From Myotis daubentonii (Eukaryota; Chordata; Mammalia; Chiroptera; Vespertilionidae), in contig NC_081842.1 in the NCBI RefSeq assembly GCF_963259705.1, forward strand, positions 178,997,849 to 179,061,848: a stretch of 64,000 nt of DNA, given 5' to 3'. Position 1 is the first letter of the stretch, and each line of letters opens with the position of its first letter. This document shows positions 1-10,575 of the stretch, one piece after another. The notes below the pieces were generated by a model, which worked only from the letters and a program-made list of their open reading frames with translations, made no database searches and had not been told where the DNA came from. Both the position numbers and the translations under genes were made by a program.

Positions 1-250
1 TTTACTTGTTTGTTTGGTTGTTCTATGTTTCTATCATGAGCACTTGGTCCTTTTGAAGGTAGGGATTTTTTTTTCTTCATTTAATTCCCCACTGTAGTCC
101 CAGAAAGGCTAGTATTTAATAAATGTTCAATAAACACTTAGAGATTGGACAAATGGAATATGAAATTCATTCATTGGTTCATATATTCCTTTCTTCCTTC
201 CCTCATTGAACAGTCATCCACTAATAAACTATGCTGTCCTAGGATCCCAC
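1..250. other. Unassigned, AT-rich
   Basis: No gene or clear repeat. Bases 112-145 contain an ataaatgttcaataaacac stretch resembling the 3' end of an L2 or MIR element, too short to assign firmly. Confidence 0.3.
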
Positions 251-420
251 ATACATCATTTCCTTTCATTCTCACAATGATATGATTTTCAATTTTACAA
301 GTTAACGGAGTCTTACAGAGAGTAAGAATCTGGGCCATATGAGATATCAGTCTGATGGGCTTCATTGTCCATGAGCTTTCTACTCTAGGAAGTTTCACCT
401 ACCAAAACCATGCTGGCTGG
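251..420 (+). repeat. Degenerate MIR-like SINE fragment
   Basis: The order 'cattctcacaatgatatg', then 'ttttacaagttaacggag', then 'cttacagagagtaagaatct' follows the MIR core (Ttctcacaacaa...ttttacagatgagg...agagaggttaag). It is heavily diverged and has no visible TSD, as expected for an ancient SINE. Confidence 0.45.
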
Positions 421-529
421 TGGTTCTACATAGCAGTTGATAAAATAAAAAATGAGAAATAATTTAATTATGACAATATGTAGAGTTTATTTGAGGGTAA
501 ATTACTAAGATTTTTCTGCAACAGTGAAC

Positions 530-880
530 AACCCCATTACCTCAGAGGCTCATGGTAACAAATACTTCATTCTTGCTCACGAGGGCTATGGATTAGCTGG
601 GTTCAACTCAGCTCATGTGTCTTCTTATCCTGCAACACAGACTGAAGGAGGAACTGCTGTCTGGGACGTGCTATTTTGATGGTGGAGTTGGAAGTGAGAA
701 GTAGCAATCCAAACCAGGCAAGCACATTCAAAGCTCCTGATTAGATATGGCAAATGTCACATATTTCTGATAGCCTATTGGTCAAAATATGTCACGTGAC
801 CAAATTAAAAAATCAATGAGGCAGGAATGTATATTCCTCCCTCAGTTTGTGCCATCCTATCACATGGCAATAGATGGAAA
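530..880. repeat. Old mammalian interspersed repeat (L1M or ERVL-type, unassigned)
   Basis: Contains the series 'cttgctcacgagggct', 'ggttcaactcagctcatg', 'tattggtcaaaatatgtcac' and 'aggaatgtatattcctcc', a familiar order in an old, widespread mammalian repeat. The copy around 60950-61310 has the same kinds of blocks (a 'cattgg' block before a decayed tail). I cannot name the subfamily with confidence. Confidence 0.4.
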
Positions 881-1456
881 TATATAATCCTATTACAGAT
901 AAACAGAACAGTTCAGAAAAATCATCCCCAGTGTATCACAGCAAGAGAAGATATTTCCAAAACGGGCTCTACAGAGCAAAAATAACAAAAGCCCCCCTCT
1001 AGATGTCTTTGCAGGAGAGGTGTCAGCATGGTTTAGGGTCTGTCTTCACACTGGCAAATCTGGATTGACAATATTATTATTTCCACCAGCAGTGAATGGC
1101 TTCCAAGGGACTTTAGTCATGCTTTCCTTTATGTGTTCACTCAGCAAAGACTGAGCTCTCGCTCTGTGCTAGACACAGCGGAAACTGAGATAAACTTCAC
1201 AAAACATTGTTGGGAAAACCAGCTGTTAAATTACTTGTTTACAATTAGAGCTATGGATTTTTTAGCAGCCAGATCTTTGGTACACTGCTTGGAAGATCTT
1301 TTTCTCTTGCATCCTGGGAAGTCAAATCAGCCTTGGTGAACAAGGAATTAGAATAAAAGGAATTAAAGTGTCTCATCAGAGCTTGAGCCAAAGCATGGAC
1401 TCATTGATTCTTAAATAAACAGATTGGTTGTAACCCTCATATACAATATCTTAATA

Positions 1457-1458
<2 letters not shown>
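881..1458. other. No gene seen; unassigned sequence
   Basis: Mixed-composition sequence with short open frames only (a 68-codon frame at 1133-1339 has no recognisable domain). No RNA gene, no clear transposon ends. Confidence 0.5.
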
Positions 1459-1512
<54 letters not shown>

Positions 1513-1522
1513 AACACACACA

Positions 1523-1562
<40 letters not shown>
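1459..1562 (+). repeat. Compound microsatellite (CT)n-(CA)n
   Basis: About 48 bases of perfect CT repeat are followed, after a short 'ttctcaa' interruption, by about 48 bases of CA repeat with one T interruption. It produces spurious Ser-Leu and Thr-His open frames on both strands. Likely polymorphic in length. Confidence 0.97.
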
Positions 1563-1565
<3 letters not shown>

Positions 1566-1779
1566 TTGGAGATGCCCCGACATATCCATGCTCTTTTGCA
1601 TCTTTTCTCCTAGATTTCCTATATAACTCTTCAGCTAAATCCTTTATCAATGCTTTAATGGACAACTATAGTTTTATTTATTCAACAATGCCCCTCTCTT
1701 TTTTCTTGGACCATTCCCTCCTCTTTCTTTTACCACAGTTATGCAGTCTGCCAAAACCACTGTCTTCTCATATGCTCCT

Positions 1780-2040
1780 TCTCTGCCTGCTGTTGATTGG
1801 CTTATAGGTGGGCGTCTGATCTAAGTCTGGCCAATGAAAGCTCTTGTTAGAATTGGGATTAGGAATAGCAACATTTCCCCTCTCCACAGGAAACATTATG
1901 GGTGATGTGAGCCTAAGAAGGTTTAGGCCTCCACATTTCCTCTTTGTGAAGGAAGGCAGCCTGAATCGGGGGAAATAAGACCAACACACTGAAAGTGTCA
2001 GAGAGACGACACCGGCACACACCATTATAGGTAGTTTGCA
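1780..2040. repeat. Old interspersed repeat fragment (L1M or MaLR-type)
   Basis: The block 'tgattggcttataggtggg' followed by 'gtctggccaatgaaagctc' is a motif pair seen in old mammalian L1M/MaLR-type repeats. The remainder is too diverged for assignment. Confidence 0.35.
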
Positions 2041-2660
2041 AGTCCCATGTCCAATTGTTCCTGGTGTCCAGCATATTTCTGTATTTTATTATTCATCCCT
2101 CTCTTGGATCCTGTGAATAATTAATTCCCACCCTTTGAGGCAAAGAAAGTTTAAGTTGTATTTCTGTTTTTTTTGCAAACAGGTCACTCTTTGAAGAATA
2201 GTGGCATTTTAAAAACTGTTCTTGAAGAAGAGAGGACTAAATGGGAACATAAATAAGTGTTTCAAGGATAGGCAGAGGAAGGGGGGCCTGGCATAGAAGC
2301 AAGAGGGAAGCCAGGAGGAGGTGGGATCATAGATGATTTAAGGAGGGCCATGTTGAGCAGGAAGGCAAAATCTACAGTAGTAACACACTTCTGAGAGAAT
2401 TGGCAGGATGGGGACCAAAAAATATTGGATGTAATTGTAAGCAGGCCATTGATGACCTCAGTGTAAAGCACACCCAGAGGCATGATGGAGGCAGAAGCCA
2501 GCCAGAATGGGTTAGGGAGCAAATAGGAGCTGAGGAAGCTGGGCTCCTGAGAATAAAGAATGCTAGGTGATTCGACAATGAAGAAATGGCAAGAAATAAG
2601 GCCAGTGTCAGGACGGGGCATTTCTTTGAGGAAAGGTTCTTTACTTCTTCCCCTTTCTTA
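2041..2660. other. Purine-rich unique sequence, no gene
   Basis: A purine-rich stretch (2230-2620) whose minus-strand open frames of 119 and 68 codons are low-complexity by-products. It could be a diverged L2 piece, but I cannot show this. Confidence 0.4.
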
Positions 2661-2664
2661 ATAT

Positions 2665-3120
2665 GGAAGAACTACAATCAATAAACATTTACTAAGTACA
2701 TATTATACTTTAGATACTATGTTATGTCTTTGAATAAAAAGATGAATAAAACACAAGCAAGATTAAATAAATTACAATACATCCATAAAATGGAAAACTA
2801 GCAGCCCTAAAAAGGATGTTGTAAAAAGATGATTTAAATAATAACATCTTAGGAAAATAGTTTAAAAAATCAGGTTTTAAAAATACCAGCACATACCTAT
2901 AGTTCAATTTTTACTGTATACACCCAAATAGATATATATGCATAGAATAAAGGCTGGAAGAATACAGAGAAAAATGTAAGTAGTGGTTAATAGTAGTGCT
3001 GAGATTTATGGGCAAGTTTCATTTTATTTTCTTACTCTGCATTTTCTAAATTTTCTACATTTAACCTATGCTATCTTGCAGTACAAGAAAAATACACAAA
3101 GATAACATATATTTCTAAAA
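2665..3120 (+). mobile_element. L1M-type LINE 3' end, plus an L2-like start
   Basis: From about 2750 the series 'tacatccataaaatgg', 'aaaaggatgttgtaaaaaga', 'gctggaagaatacagag', 'agtggttaatagtagtgctg' follows the 3' end of old L1M elements in plus orientation. The preceding 2665-2745 ('caataaacatttactaagta') resembles an L2 3' end in minus orientation. The same L1M block recurs at 27930-28205. Confidence 0.6.
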
Positions 3121-3193
3121 ATTGATGTAATGTAGACCCTGAAGTTGGTCACTAACTAATAGAAAAAACAATAGACTAAACAACCAAATACAC

Positions 3194-3204
3194 ACAATAC
3201 TTAT
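3194..3204. repeat. Left TSD of L1 (acaatacttat)
   Basis: The 11-mer acaatacttat recurs exactly at 7755-7765 and brackets the L1 of 3205-7754. It marks the insertion as one event and fixes both ends. Confidence 0.85.
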
Positions 3205-3226
3205 TACTATTTTTTATTGTCTAAAG

Positions 3227-3448
3227 CAGTGGTTCTCAACCTTGGCTGCACATTAGAATTACCTGGGAATCTTTTTAAAATCCTGACTTCTGGGCCTCAT
3301 CCTCCAGAAATTCTGTTTCTTTGTTACTAATGTTGTGGCCCCACCCCATAACAAAGAAACAGAATTTCCGGAGGATGAGGCCCAGAAATCAGGATTTCAA
3401 AAATATTCCCAGGTGATTCTAATGTGCAGCCAAGGTTGAGAACCACTG
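3227..3448. mobile_element. Non-autonomous hAT hairpin element (MER5A-like ends), copy A
   Basis: Begins CAGTGGTTCTCAACC and ends with its reverse complement, flanked by a perfect 8-bp TSD gtctaaag (3219-3226, 3449-3456), the hAT hallmark. The two arms are about 100 bp each and nearly perfect reverse complements around a short loop near 3330-3350. No transposase is encoded. The termini resemble the old eutherian MER5A family, but the intact TSD and insertion inside an L1 argue for a lineage-specific relative. Related copies lie at 16829 and 32734. Confidence 0.9.
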
Positions 3449-4935
3449 GTCTAAAGTTTTACAAATGTCTCCTTTTTTCCCAACTGACTCCCCCCCCCCA
3501 CCATTCCCATTCAGGGCAAGCCCCCACTGCCCCAGTGTCTGTGTCCATTGGTTATGCTAATATGCATGCATGCAAATCCTTTGGTTGCTCTCTAATCCCC
3601 GCTCCGCCCCCCCCCCCCCCCCACACACACACACAACTCCCCTACCATTTGTCTCTGGATATATTTTTGTTAATCAGTTTATGTTGATCATTATATCCCA
3701 CATATGAGTGAGATCATGTGACTGGCTTTATCTGACTGGCTTATTTCTCTTAGCATAATGCTCTCCAGTTCCATCCATGCTGTTGTAAATGGTGAAAGTT
3801 CTTCTCTTTTATAGCGGCCTAGTATTCCATTGTGTAGATGTACCACAGTTTTTTAATCCACTCATCTGCTGATGGGCACTTAGGTTGTTTCCAAATCTTA
3901 GCTATTGTAAATTGTGCTGCTATGAACATAGGGGTGCATATATTCTTTCTGATTGGTATTTCTGGTTTCTTGGGATATGGTCCTAGAAGTGGGATTACTG
4001 GGTCAAATGGGAGTTCCATTTTTAACTTTTTGAGGAAACTCCATGCTGTCTTCCACCGTGGTTGCACCAGTCTGCATTCCACCAGCAGTGAAGGAGGGCT
4101 CCTTTCTCCACATCCTCGCCAACACATGTTTTTTGTTGATTTGTTGATGATAGCTATTCTGACAGGTGTGAGATGGTATCTCATTGTTGTTTTGACTTGC
4201 ATCTCTCAGATGATTAGTGACTAGTGACTTTGAGCATATTTTCATATGTCTCTCAGCCTTCTGTATGTACTCTTTCGAAAAGTGTCTATTTAGATCCTTT
4301 GCCCATTTTTTTGATTGGATTGTTTATCTTCCTTTTGTTAAGTTGTATGAGTTCTCTGTAAATTTTGGAGCTTAAACCCTTATCTGAAATAACATTGGCA
4401 AATATGTTCTCCCATGCAGTGGGCTTTCTTGTTTTGTTGATGGTTTCTTTTGCTGTGCAGAAGCTTTTTATTTTGATGTAGTCCCATTTGTTTATTTTAT
4501 CCTTAGTTTCCATTGCCTTAGGAGCTGTGTCGGTAAAGATATTGCTACAACATATGTCTGCTATTTTGCTGCCTATGAAGTCTTGTAGTATTTTTATGGT
4601 TTCCCATCTTACATTTAAGTCCTTTAGCCATTTTGAGTTTGCTTTTATGTGGTGTAAGTTGGTGATCTAGTCTCATTTTTTTTGCATGTATCTGACCAAA
4701 TTTCCTAGCACCATTTATTGAAGAGACTGTCTTGACTCCATTGTATGCTCTTGCCTCCTTTATCAAATATTAATTGAGTTTGGGTCCATTTCTGGGTTCT
4801 TTTTTCTGTTCCATTGGTCTATATGTCTGTTTTGATAACTGTGGCTTTGTAATGTAGCTTGATATCTAGTATTGTGATCCCTCCAACTTTGTTCTTCTTT
4901 CTCAGGATTGGTGTGGCTATTCCGGGTCTTCTTTT

Positions 4936-5165
4936 TTTTAATTTTTTAAAAAATATATTTTTATTGATTTTTTTACAGAGAGGAAGGGAGATTTATAGAG
5001 AGTTAGAAACACCAATGAGAGAAAAACATTTATCAGCTGCCTCCTGCACACTCCCTACTGGGTATGTGCCCCGCAACCAAGATACATGCCCTTGACCGGA
5101 ATCGAACCTGGGACCCTTGAGTCCGCAGGCTGATGCTCAATGCACTGAGCCAAACTGGTTAGGGC
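4936..5165 (-). mobile_element. Ves SINE (tRNA-derived), inside L1 ORF2
   Basis: Vesper-bat SINE read on the minus strand: a tRNA-like head with box A-like TGGCTCAGTG and box B-like GGTTCGATTCC sequence at the right, and a 'ttttattgatttttttacag' tail block at the left. A 15-bp TSD, tccgggtcttctttt at 4921-4935 and tcggggtcttctttt at 5166-5180 (one mismatch), brackets it. It interrupts the RT/C-terminal part of L1 ORF2. Confidence 0.95.
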
Positions 5166-5437
5166 TCGGGGTCTTCTTTTATTCCAGATGAATTTTTGGA
5201 GAGTTTGTTCTAGATCTTTGAAATATGCCACTGGTATTTTAATGGGGAGTGCATTGAATCTGTAGATTGAGATTGCTTTGGGTAGTACGGACATTTTAAT
5301 GATGTTGATTCTACCAATCCATGAACATGGTATGTCCTTCCATTTCTTTATGTCTTCCTCTATCTCTTTTTTCAATATCCTGTAGTTTTCCAAGTACAGG
5401 TCTTTTACTTCCTTAGTTAAGTTTATTCCTTGGTATC

Positions 5438-5456
5438 TTATTTATTTATTTATTTT
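5438..5456. repeat. (TTTA)n short tandem repeat
   Basis: About 4.5 units of TTTA within the L1; a minor expansion that adds stops to ORF2. Confidence 0.9.
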
Positions 5457-7765
5457 TGTTGTAATGGTAAATGGGATTGTTTTTTTTTAGTTTCTCTTTC
5501 TGTGGGTTCATTATTGGTATACAAAAGGCCATAGATTTCTGGATGTTAATTTTTAATCCTGCTATATTGCCAAATTCATTTATTAGGTCTAATAGTTTTT
5601 CGATGGAATCTTTGGGGTTTTCTATGTACAGTATCATGTCATCTGCGAATAAGAATAATGACAGTTTTATGTCTTCTTTTCCAATTTGGATGCCTTTTAT
5701 TTCTTCTTCTTGTCTGATCACTATGGCTAGCACTCCCAGTACTATATCGTACAGGAGTAGTGAAAGTGGGCATCCCTGTCTTATTTCTGTTCTTAGGGGA
5801 AATGAGTTTAGTTTTTGCCTGTTGACTATGATGATGGCTGTAGGTTGGTCATATAAGGCTTTTATTATGTTGAGGTATGATCCCTCTATTCCCACTTTGC
5901 AGAGAGTTTTTATCAAGAAAGGGTGTTGGATTTTGTCAAATGCTTTTTCTGCATTGATTGATATGATTATGTGATTTTTGTCTCTCAATTTGTTTATGTG
6001 ATATATCACATTTATTGATTTGTGGATATTGTACCATCCTTGCATCCCCAGAATAAACCCCGCTTGGTCATAGTGTATGATCTTTCTAATATAATGCTGG
6101 ATCCGATTTGCTAGAATTTTGTTGAGGATTTTAGCATCTATGTTAATCAAGGATATTGGCCTGTAGTTCTCTTTTATTGTGGTGTCTTTATCTGGTTTTG
6201 GAATTAGGGTAATGCTGGCTTCATAGAAAGAGCTTGGTAGTGTGCCTTCCTCTTGAATTTTTTGAAATAGTCTGAGGAGGATAGGTTTTAGTTTTTCTTT
6301 GAATGATTGGTAGAACTCCCCTGTAAAGCCATCTGGACCAGGGCTTTTGTTTGCTGGGAGATTTTTGATCACTGCTTCAATTTCTTCTGTAGTTATTGGC
6401 CTATTCAGATTTTTTGATTCTTCCTGATTGAGTTTTGGGCACTTGTATTTTTCTAAGAATATGTCCATTTTGTCTAGGTTGTCCATTTTGTTGGAATAGA
6501 GTTGTTTATAGTATTTTTTCACAATCCTTTGTATTTATGTGGGATTGGTTGTTACTTCACCTCTTTAATTTCTGTTTTTTTTTTAATTTGGGTCCTCTCT
6601 CTTTGCTTCTTGGTGAGCCTGGCTAGAGGTTCATCAATCTTGTTTATCCTTTCAAAGACCAGCTCTTGGTTTTGTTGATCTTTTGTATTTTTTTTTTTTT
6701 TGGTCTCTATGTCGTTTATTTCTGCTCTGATTTTTATTATTTCTTTCCTTCTGCTTATGCTGGGCTTTTTCTGTTGCTCTGTTTCTAACTCTTTGAGTTG
6801 TAGGGTTAGATAATTTATTACCATTTTTTCTTGTTTTTTGAGGTAGTCCTGTAGAGCTATGAACTTCCTCCTCAAGACTGCTTTCACTGTGTCCCATAGA
6901 TTTTGGATTATTGTGTTTTCATTGTTGTTTGTTACCAGGATGCTTTTTATTTCTTCTTTGATCTCTTTGGTAACCCAATCATTGTTTAATAGCATGCTAT
7001 TTAGCCTCCAGGTGTTTGATTTTTTTGATTGTAGTTGATTTCTAATTTTATGCCATTGTGATCTGAGAAGATGCTTGATATGATTTCTATCCTCTTGAAT
7101 TTGTAGAGACTTTGCCTGTGCCCCAATATGTGGTCTATTTTTTAAAATGACCCATGTGCACTTGAGAAGAAAGTATATTCTGTAGCTTTGGGGTGAAATG
7201 TTCTGAAGATGTAAATTAATTCCATCTGATCTAGTGAGTCTTTGAGGATTGATGTTTCTTTGCTGAATTTTTGTTTAGAAGATTTATCCAGTGGTGTTAG
7301 TGGGGTATTAAATTCCTCTACTATGACTGTATTGCTGTCAATCTCTCCCTTGATATCTTCCAGAAGTTTTTTTTTTTTATGTATTTGGGTACTCTTGTAT
7401 TGGGTGCATATATGTTTACCAGAGTTATATCTTCTTGTTGAATTGCTCCCTTTAGTATTATGAAGCGGCCTTCCTTATCTCTTGTTATGGCCTTCACTTT
7501 GAGGCCTAATTTGTCAGATATAAGTATTGCCACCCCAGCTTTTTTTCATTTCCATTCGCCTGAAAAAATTGTTTTCCATACCTTCACTATTAATCTGTGT
7601 GAGTCCTTTGTTTTGAGGTGGGTCTCCTGTAGACAGCAGATATATGGGTCATGTTTTCTTATCCATTCAGCTACCCTAGGTCTTTTTTATTGGTGCATTT
7701 AATCCATTTACATTTAAAGTTATTATTGATAGGTACTTGTTTGTTGCCATTTTTACAATACTTAT

Positions 7766-8063
7766 AAAGCCAAAGTCAAGAGCTTATGTGAGTGGAGAGT
7801 AATTATATCCATCCATGGGGCGGGGCAAACTTCTCAGAGGAAGGCCTTGAAAAGTGAGCAAGAATTGGTCTGGTGACCAAGAACGCAAGGAAATAAGCAC
7901 AAAGTGGAGCAGTCCATGAAATAGTCAAGGAGTCTCCAGCAGTCTGGGCCAGAAGGGAAGGGCAGAGGAAGGGGGCTGCCGGGACAATAGGCTCTGCTGC
8001 CCACAAAGGACGAGGGCTTTATCCTGTAGTGAGCCCATGGAGGAAAATCAGAGTGAAGCAGGT
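7766..8063. other. Unique sequence between L1 and Ves
   Basis: No repeat ends and no gene recognised; a 67-codon minus frame (7803-8006) shows no domain. Bases 8049-8063 are the left TSD of the adjacent Ves SINE. Confidence 0.5.
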
Positions 8064-8263
8064 CTTTTTTTTTTTAAAAAAAAATATTTTTTTTATTGAT
8101 TTCAGAGAGGAAGGGAGAGAATCATTGATTGGCTGCCCTCTGCATGCCCCCTCCCCCCACTGGGGATCGAGCCTGCAACCCGGGCACATGCCCTGACTGG
8201 GAATTGAACCATGACCTCCTGGTTCATAGATTGATGCTCAACCACTGGAACACACTGGCCAGG
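8064..8263 (-). mobile_element. Ves SINE
   Basis: Minus-strand copy with A/T-rich tail at the left and the tRNA-like head at the right (ends 'actggccaggc'). TSD cagagtgaagcaggt (8049-8063) versus cagagtaagcaggt (8264-8277) with one missing base. Head variant differs from the copy at 4936 ('gaccaggag' rather than 'gcggactga' type), indicating a different Ves subfamily. Confidence 0.93.
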
Positions 8264-8277
8264 CAGAGTAAGCAGGT

Positions 8278-8875
8278 GTTTATATGAGAACTGTTGCTCA
8301 GATGCAGAGGATGCATAGAGGGTGATGGGTCAGTAAGGAGGCTAAAAGTCCAAGTGTGAAAGGGTGAGGACCTAGACTAGGAAAATCATGGTAGACCTGG
8401 AGAAGTGGGACTGTACTTGGGAGTTATTTAGGAAGAGAAATTGATAGGGTTTAGTGACAAGAGTAATAGCTGTTGCAGGGTGGGCTCTCCAGCAGACCTT
8501 TATGATTGTATTTTGAGGTGCAAGATGTGCATTAGGGATACACACGTGTGAAAAAAAGGGATAAGAAGTAGGTCCAGAGGGGGGAGTCAGACTGCACCGT
8601 CTCAGTCAAAAGAGCAGGAGTTCAGGAGCTAGCACTGCGCCTCCCAGCTGTACTGCATGGACCAATGGCCACACCTTGGTGCCCTGTTTCACTCAGCCAC
8701 AGGATATGACGACTCCAGGTAGGGGCCACAGGCAAGGTGGCTCTCTGAAGGCAGATGCTAAAGAGCTGACAGCTGTGTACCAAGTTTTAGGGTCATGTAT
8801 CTCTGTGTCCACAAGAACTAACTGTGGAGTGCATACTGATATCACAGTGCTCATTTCATCTTCCCCCACCCTATA
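8278..8875. other. Unique sequence, no gene
   Basis: No recognisable coding exon, transposon end or RNA gene. Short open frames only. Confidence 0.5.
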
Positions 8876-8985
8876 AAGTAGTCACGACAGTCATCCCATT
8901 TTATAAATGGGGGAAGATGCCCAAATAATCAAGAACTTTGCTTAAGGTCATAGGGTGAACCACGAGCCTACACTGCCTGTCCCTG
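8876..8985 (+). repeat. MIR SINE fragment
   Basis: Contains 'cccattttataaatggggga' and 'tgcttaaggtcatagggtg', the MIR 3' half in plus orientation, diverged. Confidence 0.6.
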
Positions 8986-9990
8986 AGAGTGCAGAGGGGG
9001 AGAGGGAATGGATGTGACCAGGGCCTAACAGTCCTCCTGATTCTCCTGTGACATTACAGCCTGAGGACTTGGATGTTGTCTGCTTCTTCCCTCTGCCTCA
9101 CCTCTCTACCTCCCTCCACCCCTCCCTTCCTCTTTCTGTCTCTTCCTCCCTCCCCCATTTTTTCTCATATACCATTTATTATCAAATTCAAAAAGTACAC
9201 ATCGATTCATTAAACAAAGTCCAGCATGGGGATTAATAAAATAAATACAGACTTCAGTGAAATTGTGCCCTAGTACTTATTTTTAAAGTCATGTTTCAAC
9301 AAGGTTATCCATAGGAGTTAGGGATAATTTTTATCAAATGACCAGAATAGACACTAGTTAGTAGTGGCAAAGTTTTGTGCTCCACGTCACTTACTACTTA
9401 AGTGCCTAAGAGAATTCCCCGCCACCCCACCCCTTAAGTGACATGATCACTTGAAAGCATTGCTGACAGAGTTTCTGGGACAGCAAAACGTGCTGAGGGG
9501 TTGGGCAGTGTCCTTCAGGAGTGTGGAGACCCAACAGACAAACAGTGACAAAGGAGAAGGCAGGGAAGCATCCTTCACAGTCTCAGGATCTGAGTAGACA
9601 TTTCAGCTCCTCTCACTGCCTTGCTCTGTGATGGGTGAAATCATCTCGTGTTTCCCAGTTTGGTTTCCACAACTAAAAATGCCCATGTCATCGGGTTATT
9701 GTCAGAATGAAAGGAGATGGGGCCTATGAAAGAGCCTGGCTCCCCATAGGTACAAGAATCAGAAGCATTTCCTTCATCTCCAGCATTTATGCTTTGAGAC
9801 CGTCTCTTCCCCTCCTCCTCTCATCTTTCTCATCTCCAGTCATCCTGCAGGACCGAGATTTCTGCGTGCAGGGGTTCCCAGGAGCCCTGGGCTCTGAGCA
9901 CCGGCAGAGCGGATAATGCCTCCCTGCACTCAATCAACCTGGCATTCATCCGCAGCCAGGGAGCGCAGCCAGTCTGCTTTCTGGGCATCA
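8986..9990. other. Unique sequence with pyrimidine-rich patch
   Basis: Bases 9085-9165 are a C/T-rich low-complexity patch. The remainder shows no gene or named repeat. Confidence 0.5.
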
Positions 9991-9999
9991 CACACAGAA

Positions 10000-10230
10000 C
10001 AAGGAAGACAGGCCCCATCGAGTTATTTAAAACCCGATCCGAGAGAGAGCATCTTGAATCCGAAGTTCTTGCCTAAATATAAACGGCAAAGCTTATTCAA
10101 CATCAAATCAAATCAATGATAATTTGAGGCCTAATTAGCATTTGGGGCTTTTTTCGGCAGCGTGGTGATGTGGTGTATAATGCTACGTGATTGGGGAGAA
10201 GCGCGCAATTATGAAGCTGAATACATTGTC
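10000..10230. promoter_or_regulatory. Candidate conserved non-coding element
   Basis: A unique block of roughly 200 bases with about ten CpG dinucleotides in an otherwise CpG-poor region, alongside AT-rich motifs: 'aatcaatgataatttgag' and 'cctaattagc' (homeodomain-type TAATTA core, about 10131-10138), followed by 'gcgcgcaattatga'. This mix of retained CpG and AT-rich factor sites, with no repeat identity, is typical of developmental enhancers. It is an inference only; conservation cannot be tested here. Confidence 0.35.
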
Positions 10231-10575
10231 TCCTGGAAACTCGGAAGGAGCAGATTTCCCTGCAGGAGAGGACTGCCATGGCCAGAGGGAGGGGGCGTGG
10301 AGGTGTGGGGGTGTGCGAGGGGGTCGCTAAGTGGAAGAGCCCATGTCACCCATTGCCAGAAGGGGTACCTCTGAGGGCAGCCTTCTAGTTGGCCCCACTT
10401 CCTGACAGAAGGTTTTTACTTCCACTTGGATCAGCAAAGCTTCACCGCTCACTTTAATTCTAAGAGGTGAAAAGAGGAGATGAGATGATTTCAGACAGGA
10501 ATTGAACAAAGGGAAATTAAACCTTGGCACATGCTTGCTAGGAGCAAGGGGTCAAGATAATCAGCAGCAAATATT
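10231..10575. other. Unique sequence, no gene
   Basis: G-rich at 10280-10330; no gene, no repeat ends seen. Confidence 0.45.

Larger units (their letters stand above)
3819..7750 (-). pseudogene. L1 ORF2 remnant (endonuclease / reverse transcriptase)
   Basis: In live elements ORF2 encodes an endonuclease and reverse transcriptase that make and prime new copies. Here it starts at an ATG at 7748-7750 and is read in pieces. The endonuclease part (7321-7533) has AILISDK and NIYAPNT. The linker is at 6552-6995. The largest piece (6522-5446, 358 residues) holds the RT core: SPGPDG (60-65), RQGCPLS (248-254) and FADD (292-295). Residue 190, in the block where the first catalytic Asp is expected (ISI-x-AEKAFDK), is Asn. 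The residues before FADD read LFLF, consistent with a 6-bp TTATTC duplication. A Ves SINE splits the gene at 4936-5165. The C-terminal piece (4202-3819) has WRGCGE and ends at an early stop after IYTMEY. Not functional. Confidence 0.9.
3205..7754 (-). mobile_element. LINE-1 (L1), 5'-truncated at ORF2, with nested insertions
   Basis: A minus-strand L1. Its 3' end lies on the left with a poly-A signal on the minus strand at 3211-3220 (CAATAAAA) and a G-rich 3' UTR (seen as C runs at 3490-3499 and 3607-3622). ORF2 runs leftward from 7750. The right end falls four bases upstream of the ORF2 ATG, so 5' UTR and ORF1 are absent: a truncated target-primed insertion. An exact 11-bp TSD (3194-3204 and 7755-7765) defines it. 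Two later elements lie inside: a hAT hairpin (3227-3448) next to the poly-A signal and a Ves SINE (4936-5165). Frameshifts and stops show it is dead. Confidence 0.93.

Noticed and set aside
1411..1807. Open frames on both strands over the CT/CA repeat
   Set aside because: Dinucleotide repeats give Ser-Leu, Thr-His and Arg-Glu runs with no stops; not coding.
3838..4224. Plus-strand 128-codon frame (and similar at 5471-5974 and 30529-30819)
   Set aside because: Antisense shadow of L1 ORF2.
4936..5165. tRNA gene suggested by A- and B-box-like sequence in Ves elements
   Set aside because: The boxes belong to tRNA-derived SINE heads; no cloverleaf, and TSDs with A-rich tails show retroposition.
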